Source of the DNA: Firmicutes bacterium AF25-13AC
Lineage (GTDB): Bacteria; Bacillota; Clostridia; Lachnospirales; Lachnospiraceae
Direction: 5' to 3'
Length of the DNA: 64,000 nucleotides
NCBI GenBank assembly: GCA_003478935.1
Contig: QUFP01000017.1
Location: 1 to 64,000, forward strand
Made by a program: the position numbers and the translations under genes
In this document: positions 49,204-58,164 of the stretch, in pieces
How positions within the stretch are numbered: position 1 is the first letter of the stretch
Layout: the number at the start of each line of letters is the position of its first letter
The notes under the pieces: generated by a model
What the model saw: the letters and a program-made list of their open reading frames with translations, nothing else
The model's database searches: none
Told to the model about the DNA's origin: nothing

Positions 49204-49716
49204 TTAACATGCAACTTTTTTTACAATTTCCACACCAACCTCAACTAACTGCTGTCGTCCAAACATTTCCAGATTCAGCCATGCCTTTCGTTTGTGACGA
49301 TCAATCCTTTGGATAGTTGACTCCATTCCCTTAAGAGGACCTGACAAAATGACAACCTTATCACCGATAATCATTCCCTGTGACATCTTTACAAGCTCCT
49401 CATCACCCGCAAAACGAAGTAAAAAATCAATTTCATTTTGCGTCAGCGCAATGATATCATCTCCAGCCCCCAAAAGCTTTGTCATCGCTTCTACTCTTTT
49501 TAACTGCTCATGCAGCTCATCCAAATTTTCTGATATAAGAAACAGATATCCAGGAAACAGCTTTTTCTTCTGAATATGCCACTGTCCCTTATACTTTATC
49601 TTCTCCTCATACAATGGAAGAACACAATGTGAAAGCACATCCTTACTTATGCGCTGCTCACACTCCTGCTTTATCTTTTCTTCCCTTCCAGTGCTCGTCT
49701 GAATGACATACCACAT
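49204..49716 (-). CDS. loaP: LoaP-like NusG-family antiterminator
   Basis: A 170-residue NusG paralogue. The NGN domain begins MWYVIQTSTGREEKIKQECEQRI and has KLFPGYLFLISEN; the C-terminal KOW domain reads KVVILSGPLKGMESTIQRIDRHKRKAWL. LoaP proteins prevent early termination in long biosynthetic operons after binding a leader hairpin. The ATG at 49716 follows GGGAGG by 4 bases; an earlier ATG overlaps that site. Here it sits 27 bases before glmS with no exopolysaccharide or antibiotic operon directly next to it. The distinction from the housekeeping NusG rests on the opening and the early basic region. Confidence 0.82.
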   Translation of the reverse strand: MWYVIQTSTGREEKIKQECEQRISKDVLSHCVLPLYEEKIKYKGQWHIQKKKLFPGYLFLISENLDELHEQLKRVEAMTKLLGAGDDIIALTQNEIDFLLRFAGDEELVKMSQGMIIGDKVVILSGPLKGMESTIQRIDRHKRKAWLNLEMFGRQQLVEVGVEIVKKVAC

Positions 49717-49773
49717 AAAACCTCCCATTAAAAACGGCAGCAGATACGTCTGAATGGTTCCTTGCGTGCACGC

Positions 49774-50049
49774 TTATCTCTCAACAAAATCGTGATCTGG
49801 TATCACCGCAATATTTTCTACATCCATAGCATCAATGCGAATCCAGCGGTGCCCATCTAAAAATTGGATCAGCGTATCAATTTCAGCTTCTTTTCCCTGC
49901 ACCTCCATCTCTACGCTTCCATCATCTAAATTTTTTACCCAGCCGGCAAGGCCAAGAAGCCTTGCCTTATAAACTGAGAAATAACGAAAACCTACATCCT
50001 GCACTCTGCCGTAAAAAATGATATGCTTGCGAACTACAGTATCTGCCAT
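49774..50049 (-). CDS. acyP: Acylphosphatase
   Basis: A 91-residue acylphosphatase hydrolysing acyl phosphates. The signature RVQDVGFRYFSVYKARLLGLAGWVKNLDDGSVEMEVQG has the catalytic Arg in VGFRYF and the Asn in GWVKNLDDG. Normal length. Function in the cell is usually undefined; it may only share transcription with pfp upstream (48-base gap). Confidence 0.94.
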   Translation of the reverse strand: MADTVVRKHIIFYGRVQDVGFRYFSVYKARLLGLAGWVKNLDDGSVEMEVQGKEAEIDTLIQFLDGHRWIRIDAMDVENIAVIPDHDFVER

Positions 50050-50097
50050 ATGCTTTCTCCTTTACATCACTTAACCGTGCAGACTGCTCTCTAATTT

Positions 50098-51327
50098 TTA
50101 CAGATGCAGATGACGCGGCACACCATCTACATAGAATGGATGCAGCTCTGCCTGAATTAACGGTCTTGCATAACGTGCAAACTCTGGTGTTACATGCATT
50201 CCATCCTCGCTAATCCACTCATCCGGCACGCATTTTTCCTTGTTTGCCACACGACTTACATCAGTCAGACCCGTCTCTGTGCGGTACGGAATATCTGATA
50301 CACGATAAATCGTGCACATCTTTCCAGTTTCACCGCGAAAAGCAGCTTCCACAGCAGCACCGCCCACCTGATATGCCTCTGTCACATCAGTACGGCTTGC
50401 AAGCGGAGAAGCACAGCGCTGCAAAACTGACAGCTCAACTGCTCTTGTCTTACATCCAAGATGAGCCTTAATCAAATCTGCAAGGTAACGAGCCGTACCG
50501 GAAAGTGCAGCCTTGTGACCAAATGCATCCACTGCACCCGGTCCAGATACAAGATCACATAAAAACTCTCCATCCTTGTTCTTCACACCCTCGCTCACTG
50601 CAATCACAAGCGTATGACGCTCTTTTTCAAGCTGTGAAACCTTTGCAAGAAATGCTTTCTCATCAAACGCGCGCTCCGGCAGAAGAATCATATCTGGTCC
50701 ATTGCAGTCTGCACCTGCTGCCAGACTTGCTGCACCTGCCAGCCATCCTGTATGACGGCCCATAATCTCAACTACTGTTACACTATTCAGGTTATAGACA
50801 CTTGAATCGCAGATAATTCCTTTGATCGTTGCCGCAATATACTTTGCTGCACTTCCATAGCCCGGTGTGTGATCAGTAAACATTAAATCATTATCGATTG
50901 TCTTTGGAACACCGATAAAGCGAATGCTGCTTTTTACCTTAGCACCGTACGCTGCCAGTCTCGCAATCGTATCCATCGAGTCATTGCCGCCGATATAGAA
51001 TACAGCGCCAATCTCGTATTTTTCAAATAAGTGAAACAGCTGTTTATATGGTTCCTCATCCACATCCGGATTTGGCAAACGAAAACGACAGCTGCCCAAA
51101 TAGCTTGCCGGTGTACGCTTTAACAGCTCAATATCCATCTTATCGCTAAGACACTCATTTAAATCAACGATCTGCTCCTGAAGCAGTCCCTGTATTCCAT
51201 AGCGCATACCATATACATGCTCTGCGCCCATCGCCCTTGCAGTCTCATAAACACCTGCAAGGCTTGCATTAATTACTGCCGTCGGTCCACCTGACTGTCC
51301 AACTAATACATTCTTGATTGTCTCCAT
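50098..51327 (-). CDS. pfp: 6-phosphofructokinase, PPi-dependent type
   Basis: A 409-residue group II/III PFK. VGQSGGPTAVINASLAGV is the nucleotide/PPi loop; IGGNDSMDTIARLAAYG replaces the ATP-type GGD-GS pattern with GGNDS; PKTIDNDLMFTDHTPGYGSAAKYIA has the catalytic TIDND; VEIMGRHTGWLAG is the fructose-6-phosphate site. The overall pattern matches pyrophosphate-using enzymes, though phosphate donor should be assayed. The start ATG at 51327 follows GAGGAGGT by 7 bases; the longer in-frame start upstream lies in a gene remnant and lacks a site. Confidence 0.9.
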   Translation of the reverse strand: METIKNVLVGQSGGPTAVINASLAGVYETARAMGAEHVYGMRYGIQGLLQEQIVDLNECLSDKMDIELLKRTPASYLGSCRFRLPNPDVDEEPYKQLFHLFEKYEIGAVFYIGGNDSMDTIARLAAYGAKVKSSIRFIGVPKTIDNDLMFTDHTPGYGSAAKYIAATIKGIICDSSVYNLNSVTVVEIMGRHTGWLAGAASLAAGADCNGPDMILLPERAFDEKAFLAKVSQLEKERHTLVIAVSEGVKNKDGEFLCDLVSGPGAVDAFGHKAALSGTARYLADLIKAHLGCKTRAVELSVLQRCASPLASRTDVTEAYQVGGAAVEAAFRGETGKMCTIYRVSDIPYRTETGLTDVSRVANKEKCVPDEWISEDGMHVTPEFARYARPLIQAELHPFYVDGVPRHLHL

Positions 51328-51413
51328 AAAACATACCTCCTCAACGAGGACAGTATACATTGTTTTTGGGATTTCGACAAGAGGTTTTTCAACAATCAAC
51401 TTTATGAATCTCT

Positions 51414-51520
51414 TATTCATCGCATATTTCTATCTTCAATGTTTTTCCCAGTGCCCCGGCATATTTCTGAAAGACAACTAGAGTTGGTACTCTAGAACCA
51501 TTTTCAAATCTTGCAAGATT
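51414..51520 (-). pseudogene. Remnant of an XRE/HigA-type helix-turn-helix gene
   Basis: The minus strand just upstream of pfp translates to RNLARFENGSRVPTLVVF followed by QKYAGALGKTLKIEIC and a stop at 51414-51416. This matches the C-terminal half of small XRE-family DNA-binding proteins (antitoxin-like). The upstream half is missing: stop codons interrupt the frame beyond about 51520. It is too short to be functional and is probably the scar of a lost toxin-antitoxin or regulator gene. Confidence 0.65.
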
Positions 51521-51554
51521 CCGTTAGTTTCTTTCCTTCCTTTATTCCAACTGT

Positions 51555-54500
51555 TTATCGCTGAAACAATTCAAATTCATAACCAATTCTCCTCATATTA
51601 TCAATCCATGATCCAAGAATCGCTGTATTGGTAGAAGATGTATTATGTAAAAAATAGACCGCCCCTGGAAATGCTCCTCTATTGAGAATATCAATTGCAA
51701 CCTGCGGTGATTTCTGATTGCGAACGTCATAGTCAGCATAATAACAATTAAAGCCCAATGTCTTATATCCAAGACTTCCGACAACAGCCATGGAACGTTC
51801 GCTCGTATTCTCCGATGGAAATACAATGTATCTCATCGTATATCCAAAGCGATTGATCATTTCTTGATGCATGATAAGCAAATCATTTTTCTGCTGCGCA
51901 ATTGACACCGCCGGATAAGCGATGTGTGCCCATGAATGGCTTGCAACCGTATGTCCCTCATCAATCATTCGTCTTACAATTTCCGGATTGCTGCGCATAT
52001 AGCTTCCGGTAACAGCAAATACAGCCTTTATATTGCGGGACTTCAATACATTTAAAATGGTATTGGTATATCCAGCCTCCCAACCGCAGGCAAAAACGAA
52101 ATACAGTACCTTACGTGATGTATCACCAACCAGCTGGACATTATATTGTTCATATTTGCTTTGCATCTTAAGTGCACTTGCAGCTGTAGGCGATGCCGGT
52201 CCATAAAGCGCATTGTTTGGAAGCACATAATAGTTACCCGTCCAAGGCGTAATCGTTGTAAAATATCTTGAATCTAACACTCCCCCTTCGACATAATATT
52301 GTCCTACAAGACCTGTGTAATTCCAGTTTAGGCGACCATTCTCGACATAATACCATCCCCCATTAAAATAGGTTAATCCAGTATAATTCCAATTCAAGAT
52401 ACCTTTTTCAACATAAAACCACGTATTATTAAAACAGGTTAATCCAGTATAGCCCCAGTTCACACTGCCATTCTCAACATAAAACCACATATTGTTGTAG
52501 CAAACTAGGCCGGTATATTCCACATTTAGGATACCTTTTTCAACATAATACCATGTATTATTCGAATAGGCCAATCCAGTATAACTCCAATCTAAGATAC
52601 CATTTTTGACATAATACCATGTATTATTGTAATAAGTCAGACCAGTATAGCCCCAATCTAAGATACCTTTCTTAACATAAAACCATGTATTATTGTAATA
52701 GGTTAAGCCAGTATAGCCCCAGTCTAAGATACCTTTCTTAACATAAAACCATGTATTATTGTAATAGGTTAAGCCAGTATAACCCCAATTTAAGATACCG
52801 TTTTTGACATAATACCAATTTCCATAGTATTGCGTCAAGCCGGTATAGCCCCAATCTAAGATACCTTTTTTGACGTAAAACCACTTTCCATAATACAGGG
52901 TCAGACCAGTATAGCCCCAATTCAAACTACCTTTTTCGACATAAAACCACTTATTATTGTAATAGGTTAGACCAGTGTATCCCCAATTTAAGACACCTTT
53001 CTCAACATAATACCAAGCTCCACAGTATTCTATAAGACCAGTATAGCCCCAATCTAAAACACCATTTTTAACATAATACCAAGTTCCAGAATAAAGAACC
53101 AAATCGCTATAGCCACTTTGGAGTTCTCCATTCTTCAGATAATACCACACATTATCTTCGATATAGGTCAATCCATTTGACTGAAATTCCGTTATATCAG
53201 TCCTTGCATCACATCTGCTGCAATGATGACTCTTATATCCAGTTTTCTGCCAACCTGATTGCTGATCAATCGTCCACTCTGAACGATAATCGTGATGATC
53301 CGGATCAATTGGCAATTCCTGTGTCTTTGTTTCCTGACAAACCTGACAAGTGTAAATTTTCATTCCTGTCTGCGTACATGTTGGAACTTCTTTTACTGTG
53401 CCCTCGTCCCAATGATTATTACAATCGTGTACCTTTATCTCAGACGACACGGTATAACCATTTACGGACACGGTTAACGTTGTATCTCCTTCTTCTACTC
53501 CCTGAATGTACACACCATTTTCATCCTCCTGCAGCACTGCTACCGTTTGGTCTGCAATCGAATAGGTCACTGACTCATCCGGAATACTTACATGAAGTGC
53601 CACCTGACTGCTTGGCCAATGCTCGGCAACTGAAATGTCATAGCTGCAGCTTGCTTGTGCCTTTTCATTCAGTTTCAGATTATATGCAGAATTATTTAAT
53701 GCAAGATTGTTTACCACCAAATTTGATTCAAGTACATCTGTCACACTATCCACATATCCGTCAGCCGGAGCCTCATAGGATGTATTGATTGCAAGATTAT
53801 AAGCGAACTCTTCTACCCAAAAATCTACACCGCCAAAGTTTACATGGGCAATTCCGACACTATTATAGGTATCATTAAGCATGTTTCGACGATGACCCTG
53901 CCCAGCAAAATTTTCGTTATCCTCTCTCCATCCGTTATTTGCAGCTTCGGCGCTCCAATAACCTGCCGCGATATTTTCTCCTTTTACAAGGCACGTATCA
54001 TAAATTCCGAAATCACGAAATGCGCTAAAACACATTTTTCCATTTGGTCTGAGATGAGAAAAGGCTAACGCAATCTCATATGCACGCTTCATCGCAATCT
54101 TTTCAAGTGTATAGTCATATACAAGAGGTTGTAAATTATCACATACAATTTTAGTCTGATCATCACTGTCCCAATACCAAGCATCTGTACTGCTTGTTCT
54201 CATCTCATTGATCATATCGACAATAGTACGTGCCTCTGATTGCCCATAGCGCGTTTGATCTGAGCTTACCGTAATTGTCCCTTCTGTATTCGCATTGTAA
54301 AATGCAGTCTCCGACAAATCCCCAACGATTCCAAATTGATCTTGTGGCTTCGGATCAGATTGTACTGATGTTTCTGGCTGATCACTAGACGCTATCTGCG
54401 TTTCTGCTTCCGTCTGAATTTCTGAAGGTTGCTCACTCTGCGTTTCTGTTTCCTGCTGCATTTCGGATTCTTGCTGCAAGGTGCTGTGTTCGATCTCTGT

Positions 54501-54692
54501 ACTCTCTGATATTTCTTGCTCTTGTGTAACATTGTCTTCGGAAATATCCGACTCCTGTGTCTGAGACTCTGTCTGTTCCATGGTCTCCACTACTGTTTCT
54601 GTTGTTGTCTCTTCTGCTGTTACAGTGGCAGCTGACGATATCAATATTCCAGCTGACAACATAACAGAACAAAGACGTTTTAATGCTCTCAT
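51555..54692 (-). CDS. Secreted CAP-domain protein with wall-binding repeats and deacetylase-like domain
   Basis: A 1045-residue exported protein. Signal peptide 1-27; Glu/Gln/Ser/Thr-rich linker to about 115; CAP/SCP domain about 155-300 with FSHLRPNG, KGENIAAGY and GQGHRRNML; beta-sandwich (Big-like) about 325-430; cysteine-pair module with CTQTGMKIYTCQVC and HHCSRCDA about 435-515; about 13 wall-binding repeats of 22 residues (about 515-820); and a NodB-type deacetylase fold about 840-1045. The deacetylase keeps the metal histidines in SHSWAHIAYP, but the usual TFDDG/TFDEG is ACGWEAG, so the catalytic Asp is missing. Start at MRALKR, preceded by ATGGAGAG. It is probably a wall-attached surface protein with a non-catalytic carbohydrate-binding C-terminus. 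Confidence 0.88.
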   Translation of the reverse strand: MRALKRLCSVMLSAGILISSAATVTAEETTTETVVETMEQTESQTQESDISEDNVTQEQEISESTEIEHSTLQQESEMQQETETQSEQPSEIQTEAETQIASSDQPETSVQSDPKPQDQFGIVGDLSETAFYNANTEGTITVSSDQTRYGQSEARTIVDMINEMRTSSTDAWYWDSDDQTKIVCDNLQPLVYDYTLEKIAMKRAYEIALAFSHLRPNGKMCFSAFRDFGIYDTCLVKGENIAAGYWSAEAANNGWREDNENFAGQGHRRNMLNDTYNSVGIAHVNFGGVDFWVEEFAYNLAINTSYEAPADGYVDSVTDVLESNLVVNNLALNNSAYNLKLNEKAQASCSYDISVAEHWPSSQVALHVSIPDESVTYSIADQTVAVLQEDENGVYIQGVEEGDTTLTVSVNGYTVSSEIKVHDCNNHWDEGTVKEVPTCTQTGMKIYTCQVCQETKTQELPIDPDHHDYRSEWTIDQQSGWQKTGYKSHHCSRCDARTDITEFQSNGLTYIEDNVWYYLKNGELQSGYSDLVLYSGTWYYVKNGVLDWGYTGLIEYCGAWYYVEKGVLNWGYTGLTYYNNKWFYVEKGSLNWGYTGLTLYYGKWFYVKKGILDWGYTGLTQYYGNWYYVKNGILNWGYTGLTYYNNTWFYVKKGILDWGYTGLTYYNNTWFYVKKGILDWGYTGLTYYNNTWYYVKNGILDWSYTGLAYSNNTWYYVEKGILNVEYTGLVCYNNMWFYVENGSVNWGYTGLTCFNNTWFYVEKGILNWNYTGLTYFNGGWYYVENGRLNWNYTGLVGQYYVEGGVLDSRYFTTITPWTGNYYVLPNNALYGPASPTAASALKMQSKYEQYNVQLVGDTSRKVLYFVFACGWEAGYTNTILNVLKSRNIKAVFAVTGSYMRSNPEIVRRMIDEGHTVASHSWAHIAYPAVSIAQQKNDLLIMHQEMINRFGYTMRYIVFPSENTSERSMAVVGSLGYKTLGFNCYYADYDVRNQKSPQVAIDILNRGAFPGAVYFLHNTSSTNTAILGSWIDNMRRIGYEFELFQR
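52262..53180 (-). repeat. 66-bp tandem repeats encoding 22-residue wall-binding units
   Basis: About 13 in-frame copies of a 66-bp unit encode variants of GLTYYNNTWFYVKKGILDWGYT. Two neighbouring copies (about 52615-52745) are almost identical in DNA, suggesting recent duplication, while outer copies have diverged. Copy number probably varies between strains by slippage or recombination. Confidence 0.9.
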
Positions 54693-54762
54693 TTTTCGCT
54701 CTCCATTTTTTATTTCGTCAAACATATTTTGATTTTATCATTTTACAAATCTTTTTCCATAA

Positions 54763-54835
54763 AAAAGGAAAAGACTGCTTTTGATTATTTATCATAGTGT
54801 CATCTATGATCCATGATAAAAAGGAAGGCAGATCG
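54763..54835 (-). terminator. Terminator of the O-antigen-ligase-like gene
   Basis: On the minus strand ATCATAG-ATGACA-CTATGAT forms the inner hairpin, with outer partial pairing CTGCC.../...AGCAG, followed by the T-rich TCTTTTCCTTTTTT. It lies about 45 bases past the membrane-protein stop and upstream of the CAP gene. Confidence 0.65.
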
Positions 54836-54876
54836 TCTCTATCTTTCTCTTTGTTCGTTTCTTTTGTATCGTTTTG

Positions 54877-56085
54877 TTATGCTATTCTATTCTCGTGAGA
54901 CCTATTTTCGCTTAGCAATACAATTCCAATTGCAAACCAAAATGGATTATAAGCGATTCCCATAAATAAATCATCTATGATACAATGGATTGCGATAATG
55001 GTAAGGATAAATGCCAAGATATACTTTTTCCGTTCTACTATTTTAAACATCGCAGTCGTCAGAAAAATCAATACCAATACCACAAAAATAATACCGAATT
55101 TCTGCATCACTTGAATGTATAAGCTGTCAACATATAATTGCTCGCCAACAGGCGCCACTCCATTTTTATCTAATCCATTTCCTATCCATTCTATATTCGA
55201 ATTTCCCAAAAGCGAAACTCCATATTGAATTAGAGAACGCTTTCCAAAATACAACCTGTTTCCGAAAAAGCGGTTTAAAAAATTCATCAAAAAAATTTTT
55301 TCGCTATACAACAGTGTGAAAATAATAGAAACGCTTGCAGACAATGCAAAGGAAAGTTTCATCCCCATGTGTACAATTTTATTATTTTCTAGCAACTTTG
55401 GAACATATCGAAATACAAATACCAAACAAATTGTCAACATTGAAAGGCCAAACGAAAGTCTTGAATTTGTTTTTACAAATATAAAAATATTTGCAATCAC
55501 CAATATCAAGGCTGTCTTCCAATCAATCGACTTTCGCTTTAAATATACTATCAATGATGTAATATTCGACATATGTGCAGCCGGATATAATGAATACAAA
55601 AAGCCAAGATATTCGCGGCGACGACCATCATAATTTTCGACATAATTTGTAATGATTCCAACATAGCTACTTACTATAATAAATGCTAAAAGAATACAAG
55701 ATGCATAAAGGCTTGTCTTTACGATCTTTTCAAATGAAATATTTCGTCCACAAAAAACAAACACAAATAGCAATGCTGGATCACTCATAGGACCATCATG
55801 ATATGCCGCAATTCCATATAAAAAGATACAAATTGCAGCTTTTATCACTGTTTCCCTTGAAATATCAAGATTTGATAACTCGTTCAATGCTAGGAGAAAA
55901 ACGCAAAGCAAATGGGCGATTCGAGCTGGCCAACCAATCACATAAGTCGCATAAAACGATGTGCACAAAAACGCGGTAATCAAATAGAGTATTAACGCGC
56001 AGAAAAACGCTTTTTCATTAATCCTTTTTAAGAAGGCATCAATTCGAGCGTCTTTCCTATCAAAAAAAACAATTACTGGTTTCAT
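54877..56085 (-). CDS. O-antigen ligase/polymerase-like membrane protein
   Basis: A 402-residue integral membrane protein with about ten to eleven predicted helices and a large extracytoplasmic loop (about 315-345, LIQYGVSLLGNSNIEWIGNG with a following region around DKNGVAPVGEQLYVDSLYIQ). This is the usual topology of Wzy/WaaL-type O-antigen polymerases and ligases in Gram-positive polysaccharide loci. No invariant motif proves it. Start at MKPVIVFF, with GGAGAG about 7 bases upstream. The gene is AT-richer than the core genes, has no glycosyltransferase neighbours here, and is followed by a terminator, so it looks like an isolated or transferred envelope gene. Confidence 0.7.
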   Translation of the reverse strand: MKPVIVFFDRKDARIDAFLKRINEKAFFCALILYLITAFLCTSFYATYVIGWPARIAHLLCVFLLALNELSNLDISRETVIKAAICIFLYGIAAYHDGPMSDPALLFVFVFCGRNISFEKIVKTSLYASCILLAFIIVSSYVGIITNYVENYDGRRREYLGFLYSLYPAAHMSNITSLIVYLKRKSIDWKTALILVIANIFIFVKTNSRLSFGLSMLTICLVFVFRYVPKLLENNKIVHMGMKLSFALSASVSIIFTLLYSEKIFLMNFLNRFFGNRLYFGKRSLIQYGVSLLGNSNIEWIGNGLDKNGVAPVGEQLYVDSLYIQVMQKFGIIFVVLVLIFLTTAMFKIVERKKYILAFILTIIAIHCIIDDLFMGIAYNPFWFAIGIVLLSENRSHENRIA

Positions 56086-56371
56086 ACATTTTCTCTCCAT
56101 AAGAACAAAGGAATATATCGTCACCTCACGACACCAAACCTGTTCATTTACTTTCTTTAAATATTTACAACAATATTCTATCAAATCGTAACAAACTTTG
56201 CAACAAATTTTACACAACTCAATCCAGTATTTTATTCAAATATTTGTTTGTATTGTCATTTGTAATGGACGTGTGAAAAAAACGGGCAATTTTTTATTAT
56301 TTTACTCAAACTTCACACATAAATTTTAGCTATGCACCTTGAAAATTCAATATCTGGCAGTTATTCAGTTG

Positions 56372-56435
56372 TCAACATGAAAGCTTATCTCAGCCTACTG
56401 TGACTGATTTATAGTGATGCTTTCATAATTGTTGA
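56372..56435. repeat. Imperfect palindrome upstream of the DUF4832 gene
   Basis: TCAAC-ATGAAAGC (56372-56384) pairs with GCTTTCAT-AATT-GTTGA (56419-56435), leaving a 4-base bulge and a 34-base loop. No T-run. It may be an operator region or a repeat. Confidence 0.5.
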
Positions 56436-56547
56436 AAACATTTGTTGTCAAGGTTCAGGTTTTTCCTACGAGTTTTATTTTCATAGCAACGCCATTAATG
56501 CAACGCTAATTACTTTAATTATAATCCTGCTTCAAAAGAGCTCACAT

Positions 56548-56576
56548 TTGCAAATTAATAAATTTGATGCTAATAT
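56548..56576 (+). promoter_or_regulatory. Promoter of the DUF4832 gene
   Basis: TTGCAA (56548-56553) and TAATAT (56571-56576) with a 17-base spacer, 50 bases before the TTG start at 56626. Confidence 0.6.
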
Positions 56577-56625
56577 AGCTGATATACACCTAACTTGATT
56601 GGGTTGATTGAAAAGGAGTCCCATT

Positions 56626-58164
56626 TTGAAACAAAAACATTCTAATCGTCTTTGTTATGTTATTGTTAGCATCATAGTTATTCTTCTTGTACTGATTGCT
56701 GTTTTGTTATTTTGTGTGAATAGCCGTCTATGTTTTGTCGATTACACACCATATAGCTATTCTGAATCTGGTGATGCAATCAAAAATCCATATGTTGGCT
56801 TGTATTCGATTCGCGGCTATCTGTTGGCAGAGGATGCCACTTTTTCACTGCCTGAGACAAACGCCGCACTTGATTCAAACAGCTCTGCTTTTGAACTATC
56901 ACTTATTGAAATCAATCTGAAAAATTATGGAAATTGTGATCTTTCTGATAAGGCACTTAGCCAAATTGATTCTATTTTGTCTGCGTGGACTAAGACAGGC
57001 AGTCAGCTAATTTTGCGCTTCTTATATGATTGGGATGGTCAAAGTTTAGAAAGTGAACCAAATGAATTGTCACAGATTTTAACGCATATGGAACAGGTTG
57101 GACCAATCGTAAATAAATATGCCTCATCTGTCTACATTATGCAGGGAATTTTTGTTGGAAACTGGGGCGAGATGAATAATACCACACATATGGGAAATGG
57201 TGAGATGGAAACGCTAATTCAAAAGTTGGACGATGTTATTGATCCTTCTATTTTTCTTTCGGTACGCACTCCTGCGCAGTGGAGAACCATTGTGGGCGAG
57301 TATCGTGGCACAAAAGTACCGCGTTGTTCACAGCCAAATCTTTTATCTTCATTGGCTTTGCGTCTAGGTTTGTATAATGATGGAATGCTGGGCTCTGCAA
57401 ATGATGCAGGCACTTACGGTGATAAGGCGGCCGCAGATTTGGATGCAAATTATAGTGATGCATGGACACGCGAAGATGAGCTTGCCTTTCAGAATGACCT
57501 ATGCCGTTATGTACCAAATGGCGGCGAGGTGATTATTGATAATGTATATAATGACTTTGATAATGCAATAAAAGATCTTTCGCAAATGCATGTGTCTTAT
57601 CTAAACAGTGAATATGATAGTACTGTACTGAATAAATGGAAAGAAACTATAGTAAATGGAACTGACGAGGTTTGGAATGGAATGAGCGGATATGATTATA
57701 TTGAACGTCATCTAGGCTACAGATATGTTCTTGACAGTTCATCGTTAAAATTTCATCCGCTGTTTGATGATAATGGAATGCTGACAGTAACAATTCGAAA
57801 TGTAGGCTTCTCAAATTGTTACCGTCCTATTGAGGCAAACGTATATGTAGTTTCAGATCTAACTGGGGATTGTGTTGCTAAAGTACCTATTTATACTGAT
57901 CCACGCCTATGGAACAGCGGTGAGTCTTCCACGTTTACAGTTCCTATTGATGTGCGCAGTCTGCATACTAATGAAAATAATACTTATACGCTTTACTTAA
58001 AATGTAGTGATACTACCCTTAACCGTACAATACTATTTGCAAATACACAGTCTCTTACAGAATATGGATACGAGTTAGGAAGCATCGGGGTAAAGCTTTA
58101 CTCATGCAGTTCCAGTGGCAGTCCATCCGGATCATGGAAGAAAGTCATCTTCTTGCCAGTATAA
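56626..58164 (+). CDS. DUF4874/DUF4832 exported glycosidase-like protein
   Basis: A 512-residue protein with an N-terminal membrane anchor (about 8-32) and an extracellular part. The N-terminal barrel-like region (LIEINLKNYGNCDLSDKALSQIDSILSAW, then LILRFLYDWDG and QGIFVGNWGEMNNT) fits DUF4874, and the C-terminal beta domain fits DUF4832. Both occur in surface polysaccharide loci without a proven reaction. The start is TTG at 56626, with AAGGAG 7 bases upstream; no ATG is available. The last about 22 codons run antisense through the end of the glyoxalase gene, so the natural C-terminus may have been lost. Confidence 0.75.
   Translation: MKQKHSNRLCYVIVSIIVILLVLIAVLLFCVNSRLCFVDYTPYSYSESGDAIKNPYVGLYSIRGYLLAEDATFSLPETNAALDSNSSAFELSLIEINLKNYGNCDLSDKALSQIDSILSAWTKTGSQLILRFLYDWDGQSLESEPNELSQILTHMEQVGPIVNKYASSVYIMQGIFVGNWGEMNNTTHMGNGEMETLIQKLDDVIDPSIFLSVRTPAQWRTIVGEYRGTKVPRCSQPNLLSSLALRLGLYNDGMLGSANDAGTYGDKAAADLDANYSDAWTREDELAFQNDLCRYVPNGGEVIIDNVYNDFDNAIKDLSQMHVSYLNSEYDSTVLNKWKETIVNGTDEVWNGMSGYDYIERHLGYRYVLDSSSLKFHPLFDDNGMLTVTIRNVGFSNCYRPIEANVYVVSDLTGDCVAKVPIYTDPRLWNSGESSTFTVPIDVRSLHTNENNTYTLYLKCSDTTLNRTILFANTQSLTEYGYELGSIGVKLYSCSSSGSPSGSWKKVIFLPV

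Larger units (their letters stand above)
56086..56625. other. AT-rich intergenic region with palindrome and promoter
   Basis: About 540 bases between divergent genes. It contains an imperfect palindrome (56372-56435), a good plus-strand promoter (56548-56576) and long AT-rich runs. An in-frame leftward extension of the membrane protein into this region (to 56217) encodes an unusually Cys-rich segment and is not believed. No RNA gene was recognised. Confidence 0.5.

Noticed and set aside
52262..53180. Regular repeats resembling a CRISPR array
   Set aside because: The 66-bp units are contiguous and in frame, encode wall-binding repeats, and have no unique spacers.
56086..56217. Longer N-terminus of the membrane protein
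   Set aside because: The extension is Cys-rich and unlike a leader, while MKPVIVFF has a GGAGAG site at correct spacing.
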